Assembly (NCBI GenBank): GCA_900557435.1
Contig: USSH01000043.1
Location: 1 to 12,005, forward strand
Length of the DNA stretch: 12,005 bases
Source: an uncultured Coprococcus sp.
GTDB taxonomy: Bacteria > Bacillota > Clostridia > Lachnospirales > Lachnospiraceae
Direction: 5' to 3'
Part shown: positions 1 through 6,615 of the stretch, piece by piece
How the letters are laid out: every line of letters starts with the position of its first letter
How positions within the stretch are numbered: the first letter of the stretch is position 1
Position numbers and translations under genes: made by a program
Notes under the pieces: generated by a model
Databases searched by the model: none
Seen by the model: only the letters and a program-made list of their open reading frames with translations
Told to the model about the DNA's origin: nothing

Positions 1-3000
1 CTGGGTATGTACCTTTCCATTGTAGATCTTGTTCTCTATTCCTGAAACCGTGATCTTGCTTGCCTTTTTACTTATATCAGTGGTTGCAAGTTTGGCAATG
101 CTTCCGGTTTTAGTTGCTTTGCACACGGTACACGTGAATGTCTTCACACCAGTTGCAGTGTATGTAGGTTTCTTTGTTACCTTGCCTGAATTCCATGTAT
201 GTCCAAGTGCCTGTACAGATACATTTGTACTCATGACATCACCGCAGATCGAGCACTCCGTATGTCCATTTCCAGCCTTTGTGCATGTAGGAGCATGTTC
301 TCCATCTCCGGTATATTTAACAGTCTTTCCCTCTGAACAAGGTGCTCTGTATATCGTTACCTTGAGCTCTGTTCTATTGTAGTTGTCTTTGTCGTCACCT
401 GCGTATACTGCAGTTGCCACCACATATCCGCCAGCCTTTATCACTGTCTCAGCGTCTGTATCAAGCCATATCCATTCTCCCGGAAGTGCTATACTTCCAA
501 CTGTCTTGTAAGAATTATCGACACTCATTAACATATTTGGAAGTGCAGCCTTGCTCACACTTATCGTTATTTGAGTCTCAACACTGTTGTAATTTACGCT
601 GTCAGCTGGAGTGAATACAACATCATACAGTGTCTTGTTGCTGTCAGCCACAACAGGCTTTATAGAACTATCCTTCCATGCAAATGTTCCGGGAACCTTG
701 ACTACATCAATGCCATTAAAGTATACAGTTCCTCCAGATATGACAGACTTTGCAAGATCGTCACCATATGTTATTCCACTTGCTGACGGTAATTCAACCA
801 CGTCTACATCGGCCTTTGAGACATTTACCTGAATAGTTCCCCTCACCTGGTTGTAATGTGCCTGATCATCCGGAGTAAATAAGACTTCATAGTCTTTAAC
901 GTCCACCGCAGGAACTATAGAATCATCACCCCAGCTCCAGCTTCCAGGAATGCTTTTTCCTGAAGGATCAAGTACATCCCCACCAGAAAGGGTTATAGCA
1001 CCTAAAGTTTTAAGCGGATCATAGCTTACATTATCTGCCATCGGAAGTTCACTTATAACTATATCAATTTTAACTATATCAAATTCAGCCTTACAGTTTA
1101 TATCGTAATTTCCACCAGCGACACCAATGATGGTTACTTTTGCTGTTCCAACCTCTGTGTTGTCACTGTATGAAACTTCATACTGGCTTGACGGAATGAC
1201 GGTATCGCCGTCCATAAGTGTAAATTCAGGCTCTATCTTCTGTCCTGTGTATGTGTACTCAGACTTAAGTCCGTCAAATGCTGGACTGTCGATCTTCTTT
1301 GGCTCAATGGTAAATGTGACATTCTTTGTTCCTGAGAAATTCCCGATTCCAGTTAAAGTTATAGTTGCCGTTCCGGCATTAGTGTTGTCGGCATAGCTTA
1401 ATGTGTAATCGCTTCCCTCGTTCATCTGAATAGAATCTAACCTATGTCTGTTATAATATACATTTACAGATGGCCTTAATTCATTTCCGGAGTAAGAAAA
1501 AGCCTCATTTTTTTCAAATTCAACTTTAATCCTATCGTTAAGCATCGCTGTAGCTTTGAGCTTGTTATCACGTATATCAGCCGTAAGATCAAGCTCACAA
1601 TGTGTTGACGATATAGCGAACCAATCTTTTTGAAGTGTAATTCCAGCTCCTGCGACAGCATATGTATTATCCAAATTTACAAGATTTTCATTTAAAATAA
1701 TTGGAATAATATTATGTGGTTCGGCATTCACAACCAATACATCAGGACTTACATCGCCGTATAACCGTATACCTTCGCTGATTTTTATATCACTATTGTT
1801 AAAATAAATTTTTTTACGGCTTTCCTGAATTATTAAATTTAAATCTCCTCCATTTAAAATCAGATTACCCATTGAAAGTATGTCACCGGAAATCCTAACA
1901 TCTCCTATTGTTAATGTTGAATTATCATATGTTTCAATTTCATCTACGATGTCGCCACCTGTTCGGGAATCTGTTATTGTTATTTTTCCTTCTTTAATGG
2001 CAATTCCACTTGAAAAAACATACCCATTAATATCTATAGTGAAATCTGCTTCAGAACTATCTACATTGAGTCTTCCATCATTCATATCATTCACTGCAGT
2101 GACAACAGATCCAGACATCTTTTCAGCATAATCAATCGCATCCTGTAGAGACTGGTAATAAGTGGTAGTTTCGTTAATCGTGACAGTTGCAGCAGCTTTT
2201 TCTTCACAATAAATACATTCTCCGTATACAAAATCATGGTCTCCGTATACAGGTTTATCGTCGTTGTTATATATCACAGAAACAACATCCGACAAATCGT
2301 TACAATGAGCATATACATTGTTTTTATATACCTTTGCGCCGTGTAATACAGGATATGTGTCTGTTCCGACTGTCTGTCCCCAGATTTCTTCTGTCTGACC
2401 GTCCTGCAAAAGATATGCGACCTCGCCGCTCTTATATTGTTCTGTTGTTTTACCCTCTACATTTTCGTATTTTCCGGTAATATCACCATATGCATACTTA
2501 TCGCCGATCGAATCCCCGGTATAAACGGAACTATCATAATAGCAATTTTTGATATCACCCTTGCCATCAATATCATCTCCACATATACCTCCAATCTTAT
2601 CACCACTTCCAGCAACCGTACCCGTACTGTTGCAGTATGATATTCCGCTAAAATTAGCCCCACAGATGCCGCCTATATATGTTCCTGATCCACGGATATC
2701 ACCTGAATTACTGCAGTTTGTGATTTTGCTGGCATAACCGCCAGAACCACTATTTCCACATATTCCGGCAACTCTATAAACGCCGCTCACATTACCTGTG
2801 TTATAACAGCGTGTGATCGGGCTTGTACTATCACCGCATATACCGCCTACATAAGTATCACCATTGACTACACCTGTATTATCACAGTCAGTAATTATTC
2901 CTTTATAAGTACTTCCACATATACCACCAATCCCCAAATGAGAATTACCGGTTGTCCCATTGATGGTGCCTGCATTATGGCAGTTTACGACCGTTCCAAG

Positions 3001-4611
3001 GTGGCTCTTTCCGCATATACCTCCAACATCGGTAGCGCCACTGAAATATGAATCTAAAATACTTACATTGTAAATCTTGCCATCTTCAATACAGCCGAAC
3101 AAACCTATAGACCGATCATCGTCCTTTTTTAAATATAAGCCGCTGATCGTGTGGTTTTGCCCGTCAAATTTGCCACTGTATGGAGCAGCAAATGGCATAT
3201 GGTTTTTTCCGTAATAAAATGTTCCGATAGGTATCCAGTCTCTATACATTCCTTCATTTAGTGTGCCATCTGATTTCAGAACATTTTCATTTACAACAAT
3301 ATCATCTGTAAGAACTACATTTATTTTTCCGTATGTATCGTTGTTATTGAGCACTTTATCGCTAAACCAATACAGTTCACCTGCATTTCCAATCTCATAC
3401 ACCTTGTCCTTACTATCATCATTGTCAATATCATACTTGTCCGTAGTGAGTACTGCCGGCTGATATGCATCACAATCTGTACAAAATCCCTGTGAATTAT
3501 AATTGTGTGATTCTGTCTCTTTAATCACATATCCAACCGGACAGTCTTTGCATGCTACTCCTTTTATATGTTCTTTGTCATCTTGCCAAATATATGTAAT
3601 AACACCGTTTGTATTATGTTTGTGTTCAGCTCCATCTATCAGAATTGTGGCTCCATCTTCAACAATAAGCTTGTCCAGATTTGTGATGCTCGCACTACTC
3701 TCAAATTCTATGCTTTCTCCACTTGCAATCGTTAAATCTTCTTTTAAAGCGGCTTTACCATATACAGATGTTTTCGTTACAGCTACATCGGAATCTATCC
3801 ACTTCTTTGTGATGACAGAGTTGCTACTATCAACATTTTTTATTACAGAATCTTCTGGATATGCTTCATATGCTTTACCAATTTCCGCCAGAATCTGGCT
3901 GTCTGATATGGTAATTCCATTCTTTGATGAAATTGCCCCCGCCATATCCTCGGTACTCTTAGCTTTAACATAACTATCCTTTATACTTACTGTATTACCC
4001 GAAATTGCATCATTAATTTGATTATTGTTCACAGCAATATGACTATTTTCAATCGCTAAACTCCCATAACAACTGATTTCGGAAGTTTCCACCGTTGCTC
4101 CCATTATACTTAGGTTACGTGGATAATTTGAGCCTACTGCAAGGATACTTTCACAAATCAGACTCCCATTATTGTCACCCTTTATTGTCAAAGTATGCTC
4201 ATTCTCACTATTTCCCGGTTCAATTTGAATATACTGCTCCACGGTATTTGTTCCTGATAACAGAATCGAAAGATCTCCATCACAGGCCAAATTAGTAATA
4301 GACACACCTTGCAGTACCAGCTGATTTTCTTCACTGTCATAATACCAACTATTTCCCTGATATATTGTATTCTTATTATCTGCTTTTCCATCATCTTGAA
4401 GTTTTCCATCCCAAATAACTGCTATAGTAGAGTTATCGCCTACATACAGATACTGAGGTGCATTTTCTGCTAAAGTAATTTCTGTAGTCTCCTCTGCCTT
4501 AGCAGTCATCACTCCCCAGTCACTTACACCCATCACCGGCGCAGGCGACGTAACCACCGCTGCAGCAAGTGCAATTATAATTCCCTTCTTAAATACTAAT
4601 CCCTTTCTCAT
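1..4611 (-). CDS. Giant secreted surface protein with GLUG repeats, Ig-like repeats and CxxC modules; C-terminus cut by window edge
   Basis: The frame is open for 1537 codons from ATG at 4611 to base 1, with no stop, so the C-terminus (cell-wall anchor or further repeats) is missing. An SD GGAGG (4618-4622) sits 6 bases before the ATG. Residues 1-39 form a signal peptide: MRKG, a hydrophobic stretch, then a possible cleavage site after AKA. Residues about 45-330 are Asn/Ser/Ile-rich and look like a right-handed beta-helix. Residues about 501-700 hold six GLUG-type repeats (GGICG or AGICG, then a second Cys in motifs such as NC-N-x-G), preceded by a degenerate GLFG copy. A second helix-like segment runs about 820-1020. 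Two MBG/YDG-type Ig-like repeats (Y-[ST]-G start, GNF or GNY end) cover about 1030-1185, and two to three diverged Ig-like repeats cover about 1186-1424. Zn-ribbon-like CxxC pairs occur at 354/357, 377/380, 799/802, 1453/1456 and 1494/1497. The last visible residues begin another YNG repeat. It is probably co-transcribed with the tetR gene 42 bp upstream. I infer an adhesin or surface-display role; no catalytic domain is visible. Confidence 0.9.
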   Translation of the reverse strand, partial: MRKGLVFKKGIIIALAAAVVTSPAPVMGVSDWGVMTAKAEETTEITLAENAPQYLYVGDNSTIAVIWDGKLQDDGKADNKNTIYQGNSWYYDSEENQLVLQGVSITNLACDGDLSILLSGTNTVEQYIQIEPGNSENEHTLTIKGDNNGSLICESILAVGSNYPRNLSIMGATVETSEISCYGSLAIENSHIAVNNNQINDAISGNTVSIKDSYVKAKSTEDMAGAISSKNGITISDSQILAEIGKAYEAYPEDSVIKNVDSSNSVITKKWIDSDVAVTKTSVYGKAALKEDLTIASGESIEFESSASITNLDKLIVEDGATILIDGAEHKHNTNGVITYIWQDDKEHIKGVACKDCPVGYVIKETESHNYNSQGFCTDCDAYQPAVLTTDKYDIDNDDSKDKVYEIGNAGELYWFSDKVLNNNDTYGKINVVLTDDIVVNENVLKSDGTLNEGMYRDWIPIGTFYYGKNHMPFAAPYSGKFDGQNHTISGLYLKKDDDRSIGLFGCIEDGKIYNVSILDSYFSGATDVGGICGKSHLGTVVNCHNAGTINGTTGNSHLGIGGICGSTYKGIITDCDNTGVVNGDTYVGGICGDSTSPITRCYNTGNVSGVYRVAGICGNSGSGGYASKITNCSNSGDIRGSGTYIGGICGANFSGISYCNSTGTVAGSGDKIGGICGDDIDGKGDIKNCYYDSSVYTGDSIGDKYAYGDITGKYENVEGKTTEQYKSGEVAYLLQDGQTEEIWGQTVGTDTYPVLHGAKVYKNNVYAHCNDLSDVVSVIYNNDDKPVYGDHDFVYGECIYCEEKAAATVTINETTTYYQSLQDAIDYAEKMSGSVVTAVNDMNDGRLNVDSSEADFTIDINGYVFSSGIAIKEGKITITDSRTGGDIVDEIETYDNSTLTIGDVRISGDILSMGNLILNGGDLNLIIQESRKKIYFNNSDIKISEGIRLYGDVSPDVLVVNAEPHNIIPIILNENLVNLDNTYAVAGAGITLQKDWFAISSTHCELDLTADIRDNKLKATAMLNDRIKVEFEKNEAFSYSGNELRPSVNVYYNRHRLDSIQMNEGSDYTLSYADNTNAGTATITLTGIGNFSGTKNVTFTIEPKKIDSPAFDGLKSEYTYTGQKIEPEFTLMDGDTVIPSSQYEVSYSDNTEVGTAKVTIIGVAGGNYDINCKAEFDIVKIDIVISELPMADNVSYDPLKTLGAITLSGGDVLDPSGKSIPGSWSWGDDSIVPAVDVKDYEVLFTPDDQAHYNQVRGTIQVNVSKADVDVVELPSASGITYGDDLAKSVISGGTVYFNGIDVVKVPGTFAWKDSSIKPVVADSNKTLYDVVFTPADSVNYNSVETQITISVSKAALPNMLMSVDNSYKTVGSIALPGEWIWLDTDAETVIKAGGYVVATAVYAGDDKDNYNRTELKVTIYRAPCSEGKTVKYTGDGEHAPTCTKAGNGHTECSICGDVMSTNVSVQALGHTWNSGKVTKKPTYTATGVKTFTCTVCKATKTGSIAKLATTDISKKASKITVSGIENKIYNGKVHTQ

Positions 4612-4630
4612 TCCATTCCTCCATTTCCAT
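4589..4630 (-). other. Possible 13-codon leader ORF overlapping the surface-protein start
   Basis: In the short gap after tetR an AGGAG lies 8 bases before an ATG at 4630. That frame reads MEMEEWNEKGISI and then a stop, overlapping the first codons of the surface-protein gene in another frame and running across its SD. It may be chance. If translated, it could couple or limit initiation at 4611. There is no homology support for so short a peptide. Confidence 0.2.
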
Positions 4631-4653
4631 AACAGTCTCTCCTGTGCACCCTG

Positions 4654-5307
4654 TTACATTATCCCTTTTGTTGCATAATCAAGAATCATTTCCTTGATCA
4701 TTATAAGCTCGTCCGTGTAATCCTTGTTGTCATCCGATCCCCATATGAAGCCCTCCGCATAGTGGGCGCAGGCCGTCATCATGGAGTGGACGGTGACACG
4801 CATGAATTCTGCTTCCGGTATGTCAGTCCGTATAGTTCTGTCCACCTTCGCCTTCTCGTACATCATGTGAAGTCTGGTGTCCACCGAATACAGTGAACTG
4901 TGGAAATCAACAAGTTGATCATTGTTCTTGCCCTCATGTGTCACATAGTAGTTGAAGTTGTCATTGTACCTGAGCAATTCCTTGTGATGCTGATACATAT
5001 CTATGTAGCTGTCCATGGTAAATCTCAGTCTGTCTATGGCTGGTATGTCATGTACAGACGATATAGGTCTTCTCGCGTCCAGGCCATCCAAGTATCTCTT
5101 CCACTGATCAGCACATACCACTATGACCAGCTCAAGCTTACTTGGATAGTACCTGAACAATGTAGCTCTTCCCACGTCGGCAGCCCTTGCGATATCTCCC
5201 ATACTCACCGCCTCTATCTTCTTGTCTACGAACAGATCAAATGCAACGTCAAGGATCTTTCTATTGCGCTCATCCATTTCCTCTTTTAGTTTTTCCGGAT
5301 CTCTCAT
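4654..5307 (-). CDS. TetR/AcrR-family transcriptional regulator
   Basis: 217 residues, the usual TetR length. The N-terminal DNA-binding domain is clear: residues 14-35 match helix 1 (RKILDVAFDLFVDK), and residues about 36-58 contain the helix-turn-helix (MGDIARAADVGRATLFRYYPSK), whose AxxAxVxxxTLFRYY core is the family signature. The remaining alpha-helical part is the ligand-binding and dimerisation domain, whose ligand cannot be read from sequence. The ATG at 5307 has a GGAG (5321-5324) 13 bases upstream, rather far. That GGAG would sit in the loop of a 5-bp hairpin (5313-5317 with 5325-5329), which could shorten the effective distance. The gene has its own promoter and a palindrome at the expected transcription start, suggesting autorepression. 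The next gene downstream, 42 bp away on the same strand with no terminator between, is the giant surface protein, so the regulator probably controls that gene too. The family call is firm; the target is inferred. Confidence 0.93.
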   Translation of the reverse strand: MRDPEKLKEEMDERNRKILDVAFDLFVDKKIEAVSMGDIARAADVGRATLFRYYPSKLELVIVVCADQWKRYLDGLDARRPISSVHDIPAIDRLRFTMDSYIDMYQHHKELLRYNDNFNYYVTHEGKNNDQLVDFHSSLYSVDTRLHMMYEKAKVDRTIRTDIPEAEFMRVTVHSMMTACAHYAEGFIWGSDDNKDYTDELIMIKEMILDYATKGIM

Positions 5308-5331
5308 ATATTACTTTACACTCCAAAGTTA

Positions 5332-5358
5332 TATTGTGATACTCCCTGTCTCACAATA
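5332..5358. promoter_or_regulatory. Palindromic operator candidate for the TetR regulator
   Basis: A perfect 8-bp inverted repeat, TATTGTGA and TCACAATA, separated by 11 bases that keep an inner AC/GT pair. It begins four bases downstream of the -10 hexamer and covers the expected transcription start of tetR, where a bound dimer would block initiation. Such dyads of about 15-30 bp are typical TetR-family operators. I saw no second copy in the window. Confidence 0.65.
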
Positions 5359-5361
5359 AAT

Positions 5362-5390
5362 ATTCTACAGGACTATCTTATGTCAGTCAA
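5362..5390 (-). promoter_or_regulatory. Sigma-A-type promoter of tetR and probably of the surface-protein gene
   Basis: The -35 TTGACT (5385-5390) and -10 TAGAAT (5362-5367) are separated by exactly 17 bases. The -35 lies three bases beyond the 3' arm of the preceding terminator, so the two units are packed with almost no spacer. Expected transcription start is near 5355, inside the palindrome. Confidence 0.7.
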
Positions 5391-5393
5391 CAA

Positions 5394-5438
5394 AAATCCC
5401 AGAAGTCACATTTCTATAGTAAGTAACTTCTGGGATTT
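5394..5438 (-). terminator. Intrinsic terminator after the HipB-like gene and hipA remnant
   Basis: A perfect 13-bp stem pairs 5394-5406 with 5426-5438. It extends by two more pairs past one mismatch and closes a 13-base loop. Read on the minus strand it is followed by a run of five T, then G and TT. It separates the hipB unit from the tetR promoter. The plus-strand flank is also T-rich, but no plus-strand gene needs it. Confidence 0.75.
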
Positions 5439-5458
5439 CGTATTATATTAAATTTTTA

Positions 5459-5604
5459 TCAATCTGCCAAAATCACCATTCTTTCCTCAATCAAATGATT
5501 GAAGTCTGATTTCATTTTTTCAGGTATATAAGATTCGTCACACATCTTTTTCATTTTATCCTTATTTTTAACTACCAAACTTATCTAAAAGTTGTATCCA
5601 CCAT
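5459..5604 (-). pseudogene. Remnant of a HipA-type toxin gene (start and C-terminal tail only)
   Basis: The stop of the HipB-like gene overlaps an ATG as TGATG, the usual translationally coupled arrangement for a HipA partner. That frame encodes only MVDTTFR before TAA (5581-5583). Further down, another frame is open from just after an in-frame TAG to a stop at 5459-5461. It contains a 31-codon ATG-started stretch (5459-5554) with motifs CDESYIPEKMKSDF and LIEERM. A Ser-x-[LIM]-x-x-[EK]-[MK]-K pattern followed by IxxR is how HipA kinases usually end. I infer that most of hipA, or of a split HipS/HipT pair, was deleted, leaving both ends. No kinase motif remains. Alternatively the tail is simply a short non-coding or unrelated ORF. 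Confidence 0.45.
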
Positions 5605-5804
5605 CAATCATCCTTTCTTCCCGGAACCGCCTCCATGCCGAACATTGCAAGAGCTTCATTGACCTTATCCATGCGAACAGTTTCTTTCCCCTGTTCAAGT
5701 TCGCGGACAAATCTAAGACCAAGTCCTGATCTTATTGCGAATTCTTCTTGTGTAAGCCCTGCTTCTTTTCTGTTAGTCTTTATGAATTCAGCTATCTTAT
5801 TCAT
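5604..5804 (-). CDS. HipB/Y4mF-type XRE-family antitoxin-like regulator
   Basis: 66 residues, essentially one helix-turn-helix domain. Residues about 17-45 carry the XRE core (LTQEEFAIRSGLGLRFVREL, then EQGK and RMDKVNEAL). The RFVRELEQGK-x-x-x-RMDKVN pattern and short length are characteristic of the HipB-like Y4mF family of type II antitoxins. Start ATG 5804 has AAGAGG (5813-5818) 8 bases upstream. The family's partner, a HipA Ser/Thr-kinase toxin, is missing here; only a probable remnant follows, making this an orphan. Four dyads resembling HipB operators lie upstream, one inside the promoter spacer, so autorepression is expected. A leader of about 60 bases holds three purine-rich SD-like blocks, two of them before immediate start-stop pairs (GTG-TAA and ATG-TAG). 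The family call is strong; present function without a toxin is unknown. Confidence 0.88.
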   Translation of the reverse strand: MNKIAEFIKTNRKEAGLTQEEFAIRSGLGLRFVRELEQGKETVRMDKVNEALAMFGMEAVPGRKDD

Positions 5805-5868
5805 CGTTATTACCTCTTATTCGTGATTCCTCCTACATATGATTCCTCTTACACGCTATTCTCCTTAT

Positions 5869-5897
5869 ATATTACACCCGATAAGGTATAATTTCAA
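5869..5897 (-). promoter_or_regulatory. Sigma-A-type promoter of the hipB-like gene
   Basis: The -35 TTGAAA (5892-5897) and -10 TAATAT (5869-5874) are separated by 17 bases. The spacer is almost exactly operator dyad 1, so occupancy by the regulator would exclude RNA polymerase. It lies about 65 bases upstream of the start codon. Confidence 0.65.
5873..5890. promoter_or_regulatory. HipB-like operator dyad 1 (promoter spacer)
   Basis: TACACC-N6-GGTATA, an 18-bp dyad with one mismatch between arms, lying between the -35 and -10 of the hipB-like promoter. The E. coli HipB operator is also an 18-bp dyad (TATCC-N8-GGATA), so the half-sites look related. A 22-base segment around it (5871-5892) is identical to that around dyad 3. 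Confidence 0.65.
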
Positions 5898-5914
5898 TCA
5901 AATTTAATAGTTTT

Positions 5915-5932
5915 TATACCATAACGGGTATA
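5915..5932. promoter_or_regulatory. HipB-like operator dyad 2
   Basis: TATACC-N6-GGTATA, the only copy with perfectly symmetric 6-base arms. Its centre is 42 bp from dyad 1 and upstream of the promoter -35. Confidence 0.65.
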
Positions 5933-5947
5933 AAACATATAATACGA

Positions 5948-6002
5948 AGCAAAATTACACCCGATAAGGTATAATAAACGCAATAAGCAGCAAAATTATA
6001 CC
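5948..6002. repeat. 41-bp direct repetition in the operator region
   Basis: AGCAAAATTA occurs at 5948-5957 and again at 5989-5998, exactly 41 bases apart, each leading into an operator half-site. With the regular operator spacing this suggests the region grew by tandem duplication of a unit of about 41 bp. Only two copies keep the flanking sequence. Confidence 0.5.
5956..5973. promoter_or_regulatory. HipB-like operator dyad 3
   Basis: TACACC-N6-GGTATA, same sequence as dyad 1, including flanking bases over 22 positions (5954-5975). Its centre is 41 bp from dyad 2. Confidence 0.65.
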
Positions 6003-6014
6003 CCATCGGGTGCT
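5997..6014. promoter_or_regulatory. HipB-like operator dyad 4 (degenerate)
   Basis: TATACC-N6-GGTGCT. The left half-site is perfect and the right one has decayed. Its centre is 41 bp from dyad 3. It ends only 6 bases from the dpsB stop codon, so it lies at the boundary with the sporulation block. Confidence 0.5.
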
Positions 6015-6020
6015 ATAAAT

Positions 6021-6602
6021 CTACTTTATGAGAACAGGCTGTATCTGTCTTCCCTCAAGAGCCTCCTCTATGGTGGCTGGGATGAGATCAAGTCTGCTTA
6101 TGAGTGAATTGGGTTTCTTCACACAGTTATCCTGTTCAAATGGAACAAAATAAATATTTTTCATGTTCATGAGCTGACCGATATTCTTGAAGTTCATACC
6201 CATGGCATCATTTGTCGAAATCGATATGATGAGCGGCTTGTTGTTCCTCAGATGTGCTTTCGCAGCCATGAGAACCGATGTGTCAGTTATTCCATTTGTC
6301 AGCTTGGCGATGGTGTTGCCGGTACAAGGTGCTATGACCAGCGCATCAAGATATGCCTTAGGACCTATAGGCTCTGCCTCCTGTATGGTGTAAATACCCT
6401 TTCGCCCTGCTATCGTCTCAACGTCATTTACGAATTTGTCAGCTTTTCCAAATCTTGTGTCGTACTCTGCGGAGTGAGGCGAGAATATCGGATACACATT
6501 TATTCCCATCTCAACCATTTTCTTTATTTCTATCTTAATCTTATCAAAGGTACAAAATGAACCGGTTATAGCCAAACCAACATTGCACTTTGATAAATCC
6601 AT
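6021..6602 (-). CDS. dpsB: Dipicolinate synthase subunit B
   Basis: 193 residues, the length of Bacillus SpoVFB. With DpsA it makes dipicolinic acid from the lysine-pathway intermediate dihydroxytetrahydrodipicolinate in the mother cell, for export into the spore core. The protein is a flavoprotein-type Rossmann fold: N-terminal VGLAITGSFCTF (residues 8-19), SPHSAEYDTRFGKA (41-54), and the hallmark APCTGNTIAKLTNGITDTSV (91-110) followed by MAAKAHLRNNKP. These distinguish it from phosphopantothenoylcysteine decarboxylase relatives. The start ATG (6602) lies 13 bases after the dpsA stop, and its SD AGGAG (6613-6617) overlaps that stop, so the two are translated as a pair. No convincing terminator follows the stop; the next sequence is the operator array of the HipB-like regulator. 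Confidence 0.95.
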   Translation of the reverse strand: MDLSKCNVGLAITGSFCTFDKIKIEIKKMVEMGINVYPIFSPHSAEYDTRFGKADKFVNDVETIAGRKGIYTIQEAEPIGPKAYLDALVIAPCTGNTIAKLTNGITDTSVLMAAKAHLRNNKPLIISISTNDAMGMNFKNIGQLMNMKNIYFVPFEQDNCVKKPNSLISRLDLIPATIEEALEGRQIQPVLIK

Positions 6603-6615
6603 GTTTTATTATCTC

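Noticed and set aside
1505..1815. Two A7 runs in the surface-protein gene as phase-variation sites
   Set aside because: The runs (near 1508 and 1808) are short for slipped-strand switching and lie in an AT-rich coding stretch with the frame intact. There is not enough to claim variation.
2550..3100. Tandem DNA repeat or CRISPR-like array in the GLUG region
   Set aside because: The similarity is at protein level (GGICG turns of unequal length). DNA copies are diverged and the reading frame is intact, so no CRISPR or satellite is present.
3503..3973. 156-codon plus-strand open frame
   Set aside because: It lies wholly opposite the continuous 1537-codon surface-protein frame, and its translation shows no domain. 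The same holds for the other plus-strand frames in 1-4600.
5440..5458. T-rich plus-strand flank of the 5394-5438 hairpin as a plus-strand terminator
   Set aside because: No plus-strand gene lies upstream of it. The minus-strand reading explains the hairpin.
6021..6602. Phosphopantothenoylcysteine decarboxylase (CoaBC-like flavoprotein) for dpsB
   Set aside because: The fold is shared, but the SPHSAEYDTRFGKA and APCTGNTIAKLTNGITDTSV motifs and the adjacent dpsA fix it as dipicolinate synthase subunit B.
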